This document shows positions 31,562 to 34,556 of a DNA stretch of 34,556 nucleotides, piece by piece (within the stretch, counting starts at the first letter, position 1; every line of letters begins with the position of its first letter). Under the pieces are notes generated by a model. It had not been told where the DNA came from. It made no database searches and saw only the letters and a list, made by a program, of their open reading frames with translations. The stretch is from NCBI GenBank assembly GCA_026391515.1, contig JAPLEC010000427.1:1-34556 (forward strand), read 5' to 3'. The translations under genes and the position numbers were made by a program. This DNA is from Bacteroidia bacterium (GTDB lineage Bacteria > Bacteroidota > Bacteroidia > Bacteroidales > VadinHA17).

Positions 31562-32488
31562 TCAACGGTATTTCCTGTTTTCATCCTCAAGGATATTGAG
31601 ATAGCTTTTGTAGCGCAAAGGATCTATGAGCTTGTTTTCAACTGCATTTCTGACAGCACAGTCAGGTTCATCAAGATGAAGACAATTATAAAACCTGCAA
31701 TTTTTTGAAATTCTGAATATTTCCGGGAAAAAATGATAAATTTCATTCCTGTTCATATCTACAACACCAAATCCCCTGATACCGGGAGAATCGATAATAA
31801 ATCCCTCAAAAGGCATTTTATGCATTTCGGGAAATGTGGTAACATGCTTACCCTGTTTATGATAATCAGATACTTCTTCAGTTTTTAAATTAAGTGCCGG
31901 ATTTAATATGTTTAATAATGTAGTTTTCCCTACTCCGGAATTACCTGCAATGAGACTGATCCTGTCTTTCATTTTTTCTTTCAGAATATCAGTCCCGGAG
32001 TTGCTGATCAGTGATAATCTGAAACACTCATACCCTATTTTACTGTAGAGTGAGATTAGATACTCCATGCGTTCTGTCTCCTTTTTCCCATACAGATCAA
32101 CTTTATTGATAATAATGTTAGCAGGCACCCTGTAGGCTTCAGCAGTGATCAGAAATCTGTCAATGAATTCGACTGGTGTTTCAGGAAGTATTATCGTTAT
32201 CATCAGGAATGCCTGGTCAATGTTTGCTGCAATTATCTGGGATTCCTTTGAAAGATTTGAAGCTTTCCTGAGGATATAATTCTTACGTTCAAGAACTTCA
32301 GTAATTATACCTGAATTTGTACTTCTTTCAAATTCAAATAAAACATTGTCACCTACCGCAACAGGATTTGTTGTCCGAAGCTCTTTTACCCGGAATTTGC
32401 CTTTGATGGTACATCCAATTACTTCTCCTTTTTTATTCAGAACTTTGTACCTGCTTCCTGTTGATTTTATTACAAGACCTTTTTCCAA
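31562..32488 (-). CDS. rsgA: ribosome small subunit-dependent GTPase A
   Basis: A 308-residue RsgA, a circularly permuted GTPase that helps mature the 30S subunit. An N-terminal OB fold (about 1-68) is followed by G4 NKVD (128-131), the P loop GNSGVGKT (182-189), G3 DSPG (233-236) and a zinc knuckle with Cys264, Cys269, His271 and Cys277. All motifs are intact and in the permuted order. The start is a TTG at 32486-32488 (TTG GAA AAA GGT): a stop lies in frame four codons upstream with no ATG between, and a later start would cut into the OB fold. A TAATTTTG promoter element is 19-26 bases upstream. Confidence 0.95.
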   Translation of the reverse strand: MEKGLVIKSTGSRYKVLNKKGEVIGCTIKGKFRVKELRTTNPVAVGDNVLFEFERSTNSGIITEVLERKNYILRKASNLSKESQIIAANIDQAFLMITIILPETPVEFIDRFLITAEAYRVPANIIINKVDLYGKKETERMEYLISLYSKIGYECFRLSLISNSGTDILKEKMKDRISLIAGNSGVGKTTLLNILNPALNLKTEEVSDYHKQGKHVTTFPEMHKMPFEGFIIDSPGIRGFGVVDMNRNEIYHFFPEIFRISKNCRFYNCLHLDEPDCAVRNAVENKLIDPLRYKSYLNILEDENRKYR

Positions 32489-32506
32489 ATGTTCATTGGT
32501 TTATAA

Positions 32507-32514
32507 CAAAATTA
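32507..32514 (-). promoter_or_regulatory. promoter -7 element for rsgA
   Basis: TAATTTTG on the minus strand, an exact TAnnTTTG match, predicting a leader of about 12 bases before the TTG start at 32488. This spacing agrees with the other operon-head promoters here and supports the TTG start. Confidence 0.5.
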
Positions 32515-32552
32515 AATCCTTTTTATTCATCCTCTGCGGCAGAAATGAAAAT

Positions 32553-32617
32553 CCTTTGTGAATCCTGGTCCTTTGTGGTTAAAAAGAAATATTATTTAAC
32601 CACTAAGAGCACAAAGG
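32553..32617. repeat. AACCACTAAG-family palindromic repeat (copy 2)
   Basis: CCTTTGTG (32553-32560) pairs with CACAAAGG (32610-32617), and GGTTAA pairs with TTAACC inside, as in the copy at 9943-10014. A fragment with the same CACTAAGAGCACAAA order recurs at 32845-32860 on the far side of the next element. It is part of the 390-base gene-free gap 32489-32878. Confidence 0.65.
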
Positions 32618-32622
32618 AATCA

Positions 32623-32841
32623 CGATAGCTATGTAATACTTCAGAATTAAAGTAACAATTTCTATTCTCAATGTTAACTACCCCCTTTCTTATTTCCCCC
32701 AGGGGGGAAAGGATTTATTTGGCTTCCCGCCTCAGCGGGATTGGGAAGGGGGTATTTTGAATTAATAAGGAAACAAAACAAACTAAGGAGAAGTATTTAA
32801 TAAAACTGTTACATGAATTGTGAAGAAATACATAGCTATCG
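32623..32841. repeat. nested inverted-repeat element (about 38-bp arms around GC-rich core C)
   Basis: CGATAGCTATGTA (32623-32635) is exactly repeated in inverse at 32829-32841, and the similarity continues inward to about 38 bases per arm (roughly 31 identities, including CTTCA, AATT and GTAACA blocks). Between the arms lies core C (32679-32754): an outer stem TACCCCCTT/AAGGGGGTA enclosing TTTCCCCC/GGGGGAAA and TCCCGC-CTCA-GCGGGA, the same plan as 3920-3988. No open reading frame is present. This looks like a small non-autonomous mobile element or a repeat inserted into a repeat; the direct-repeat fragments outside (32601-32617 and 32845-32860) flank it. Confidence 0.65.
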
Positions 32842-32878
32842 GGACACTAAGAGCACAAAAGAAATAAGTCTGTTCTCG

Positions 32879-34105
32879 TTAATTATCCGAAGCCATCAGC
32901 AGGAATGGCTTCATTTCAAAGCTGTGATAATATGGTCTCAGCCTTTCAGTGTTATAATCTGATAATTTGACAATCTTCTTTGATGATGCTACAACATCAA
33001 TTGGCACATTGTCGTAACGGCCGTTTTGGAGCACAACAATACGACCATGAACACCTTTAAGTATAAGGTCAAGAGCCAGGTTTCCATAAGCCATCGGTAC
33101 AATCGAATCAAGGAAATCCGGATCGCCGCCACGAACCATATAGCCAAGCTTCTGGTTGATGATATTGATAGTTTTGCCGTTATTGTATTTTCCGGATAAT
33201 TCTTTTATTTTCTGTGAAACAACGTCTCCAATACCTCCCAGTTTAGCATGTCCGTATGCATCCTTTTCGCTATCGGTAAAGATCATCTCGCCGCCTTTGA
33301 ACATTGCTCCTTCAGAGACAAGAACTATTGAATACTTGCTGGGGTTTTGATTCCTGTCTTCAACAAGAAGTTTTGTAAGTAATTCAATATCAAATTTATA
33401 TTCTGGTATTACACATCGGTTTGCCGAACCGGCCATAGTAGGAAGCATTGCAGTAAATCCGGCATAACGACCGAATACTTCAAGGACCATAATTCTTTCG
33501 TGTGACCCGGCTGAGGTCCTCAGGGTATTCGTCATTTGGATGGTTCGTGTTACACAGGTGCTGAAGCCTATGCAGTAATCTGTACCCGGAACATCGTTAT
33601 CCATTGTTTTTGGAATTGCGACAACTTTGACACCTTTTTTGTAAAGATGGACTCCATAACTAAGAGTATCATCTCCGCCAATAGGAACCAGATAATCAAC
33701 GCCAAGCCATTCAAGGTTTTTAATTATCTCGGGGGTAAGGTCATTCATTTCTGCATTATAGGTTCCCTGAAGATGTTCAGGGACGGTGGATTTTGACATG
33801 TGGCTGGGCCGTGTTCTTGATGTGTGCAGAAAAGTCCCTCCTGTCCGGCCGGCTTTATTAACGACATTATCTGATAATATCTCGTAACAGTTGCTGTTGT
33901 CTGCTTTGATATCCCTGATTATTTCTGTAATACCTGCCCAGCCTCTGCGCAGCCCTATTACTTTATAACCTTCTCGGTTTGCGCGTATTGTAACTGCACG
34001 TATTGCCGGGTTAAGACCCGGAACATCTCCTCCTCCGGTTAGAATAGCAATAATCCCTTTTGTCTTCGGTATTGAAATGTTGCTTAGCTTTTCCTTTGTT
34101 GCCAT
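32879..34105 (-). CDS. pfkA: 6-phosphofructokinase, probably pyrophosphate-dependent
   Basis: A 408-residue phosphofructokinase acting on fructose 6-phosphate in glycolysis. The phosphate-donor site reads PIGGDDTLSYG (GGDD at 143-146), and the following segment is PKTMDNDVPGTD with Lys166. In this family GGDG with G-T-I-D-N-D marks ATP users, while GGDD plus the PKT lysine marks pyrophosphate users, so this enzyme is probably PPi-dependent and reversible. Other features: N-terminal ILTGGGDVPGLNPAIRAV, the allosteric-type AGSHERIMVLEVFGRYAGFT and VSEGAMFKGGEM. A TATTTTTG promoter element is 23-30 bases upstream. The start is the ATG at 34103-34105. Confidence 0.93.
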   Translation of the reverse strand: MATKEKLSNISIPKTKGIIAILTGGGDVPGLNPAIRAVTIRANREGYKVIGLRRGWAGITEIIRDIKADNSNCYEILSDNVVNKAGRTGGTFLHTSRTRPSHMSKSTVPEHLQGTYNAEMNDLTPEIIKNLEWLGVDYLVPIGGDDTLSYGVHLYKKGVKVVAIPKTMDNDVPGTDYCIGFSTCVTRTIQMTNTLRTSAGSHERIMVLEVFGRYAGFTAMLPTMAGSANRCVIPEYKFDIELLTKLLVEDRNQNPSKYSIVLVSEGAMFKGGEMIFTDSEKDAYGHAKLGGIGDVVSQKIKELSGKYNNGKTINIINQKLGYMVRGGDPDFLDSIVPMAYGNLALDLILKGVHGRIVVLQNGRYDNVPIDVVASSKKIVKLSDYNTERLRPYYHSFEMKPFLLMASDN

Positions 34106-34127
34106 ATTCCTTATTTTTTTAAGACCT

Positions 34128-34135
34128 CAAAAATA
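34128..34135 (-). promoter_or_regulatory. promoter -7 element for the phosphofructokinase gene
   Basis: TATTTTTG on the minus strand, an exact TAnnTTTG match, giving a predicted leader of about 16 bases. It lies in the 102-base gap after the Crp/Fnr-type gene; nothing else recognisable is in that gap. Confidence 0.5.
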
Positions 34136-34207
34136 TAATATTTTAAGATTATTTTGATGGATTAACTGCAATATTTACCCGTTTGATATAAGGTGAGATG
34201 AATTACT

Positions 34208-34556
34208 CTATCCTCTTTTTGAAAGGATTTCAAGCTTGTTAATATCAACCACTTCAATGGTTTTACCAAACATTTTAATGATTTCTTCCTTTTTAAAATC
34301 AGAGAGTGTCCTGATCACATTGGCAGTGCTCATACCTATATAGTCTGCAATCTCCTGGCGTGAAACAGGAAGGTCGAAAATTCTGGTATTATAAATTTCT
34401 TTGGTAAAATATAAGAGAACAAATGCAACCCGGCCAACAAGATTTTTTTGCCTTATGTCAAGTGTTTGATTTATAATCTTATCATTGATTTTGGAAATTT
34501 TTGTCAGCAGACCCATGGCAAATCCACCATTCTTCATAAAAAGGTTTTTGATAAAC
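34208..34556 (-). CDS. Crp/Fnr-family transcription regulator, C-terminal part (runs off the window)
   Basis: The open frame continues without a stop to the right edge, so the ATG at 34537 is internal and the cyclic-nucleotide-type N-terminal domain lies outside. The visible 115 residues hold the end of the dimer helix (KISKINDKIINQTLDIRQKN, then LVGRVAFVLLYF) and the winged helix-turn-helix (DLPVSRQEIADYIGMSTANV, then IRTLSDFKKEEIIKMFGKTI). The recognition helix STANVIRTLSDFKKE is of the Fnr/Crp type. No cysteine is seen in this part. Its neighbour is the phosphofructokinase gene, downstream on the same strand. Confidence 0.9.
   Translation of the reverse strand, partial: FIKNLFMKNGGFAMGLLTKISKINDKIINQTLDIRQKNLVGRVAFVLLYFTKEIYNTRIFDLPVSRQEIADYIGMSTANVIRTLSDFKKEEIIKMFGKTIEVVDINKLEILSKRG

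Noticed and set aside
32489..32878. Possible CRISPR or small gene in the 390-base gap
   Set aside because: Repeats are inverted rather than evenly spaced direct repeats, no spacers are seen, and no open frame of useful length is present.
34208..34537. Complete 109-residue helix-turn-helix protein
   Set aside because: The frame stays open to the window edge with Crp/Fnr-like sequence before the ATG, so it is the C-terminal part of a longer regulator.

Overview
The window looks like chromosomal core sequence from a member of the Bacteroidota, most likely Bacteroidales/Marinilabiliales-like. The evidence is low GC, no Shine-Dalgarno sites before genes, repeated matches to the Bacteroidota promoter -7 element TAnnTTTG just upstream of operon heads, an F-type ATP synthase whose subunit a carries a long secreted N-terminal domain, the yceD-rpmF-plsX-fabH cluster, LytS/LytTR two-component genes, and outer-membrane barrels with Bacteroidota-type signal peptides. 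No prophage, insertion sequence, CRISPR array, tRNA or rRNA is visible.

Layout. 1-3845 (minus): bactofilin, atpZ, a small membrane protein, atpB, atpE, atpF, atpH and the start of atpA, which runs off the left edge. The atpH gene is broken. 3920-6674 (minus): yceD, rpmF, plsX, fabH (ribosomal protein L32 and fatty-acid/phospholipid initiation). 6857-9906 (plus): two LiaF/DUF5668-type membrane proteins followed by a LytS kinase and a LytTR regulator, resembling an envelope-stress module. 10041-11290 (minus): yidD and an isoprenylcysteine-methyltransferase-like membrane enzyme. 11327-16862 (minus): LolA-like periplasmic protein, two FtsX/MacB-type permeases, a LolD-type ATPase and an outer-membrane barrel, together a plausible envelope-spanning lipid or lipoprotein transport operon. 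17439-18851 (plus): a cytoplasmic-looking protein with about 70-residue repeats fused to a GH16 fold lacking both catalytic glutamates. 19043-21473 (plus): ECF sigma factor, putative anti-sigma factor and outer-membrane barrel, ended by a clear terminator. 21613-27582 (plus): ThiF/MoeB-like protein, AsmA-like protein, histidine kinase and a U32 (TrhP-like) protein. 27584-34556 (minus): mnmH, a hybrid histidine kinase with a degenerate kinase core, rsgA, a PPi-type phosphofructokinase and the 3' part of a Crp/Fnr regulator.

The intergenic spaces carry several families of small palindromic repeats. One is a three-way-junction-shaped GC-rich module present in related forms at 3920, 18851 and 32679. 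At 32623-32841 that module sits inside a larger pair of about 38-bp inverted repeats.

The strongest leads are: (1) the delta subunit gene of the ATP synthase has lost about 40 internal codons and changed frame; (2) the hybrid kinase has Tyr in place of the phospho-accepting His, with degenerate N and G2 boxes and a degenerate first receiver, but an intact terminal receiver; (3) the repeat-GH16 protein appears to be a catalytically dead, non-secreted pseudoenzyme.
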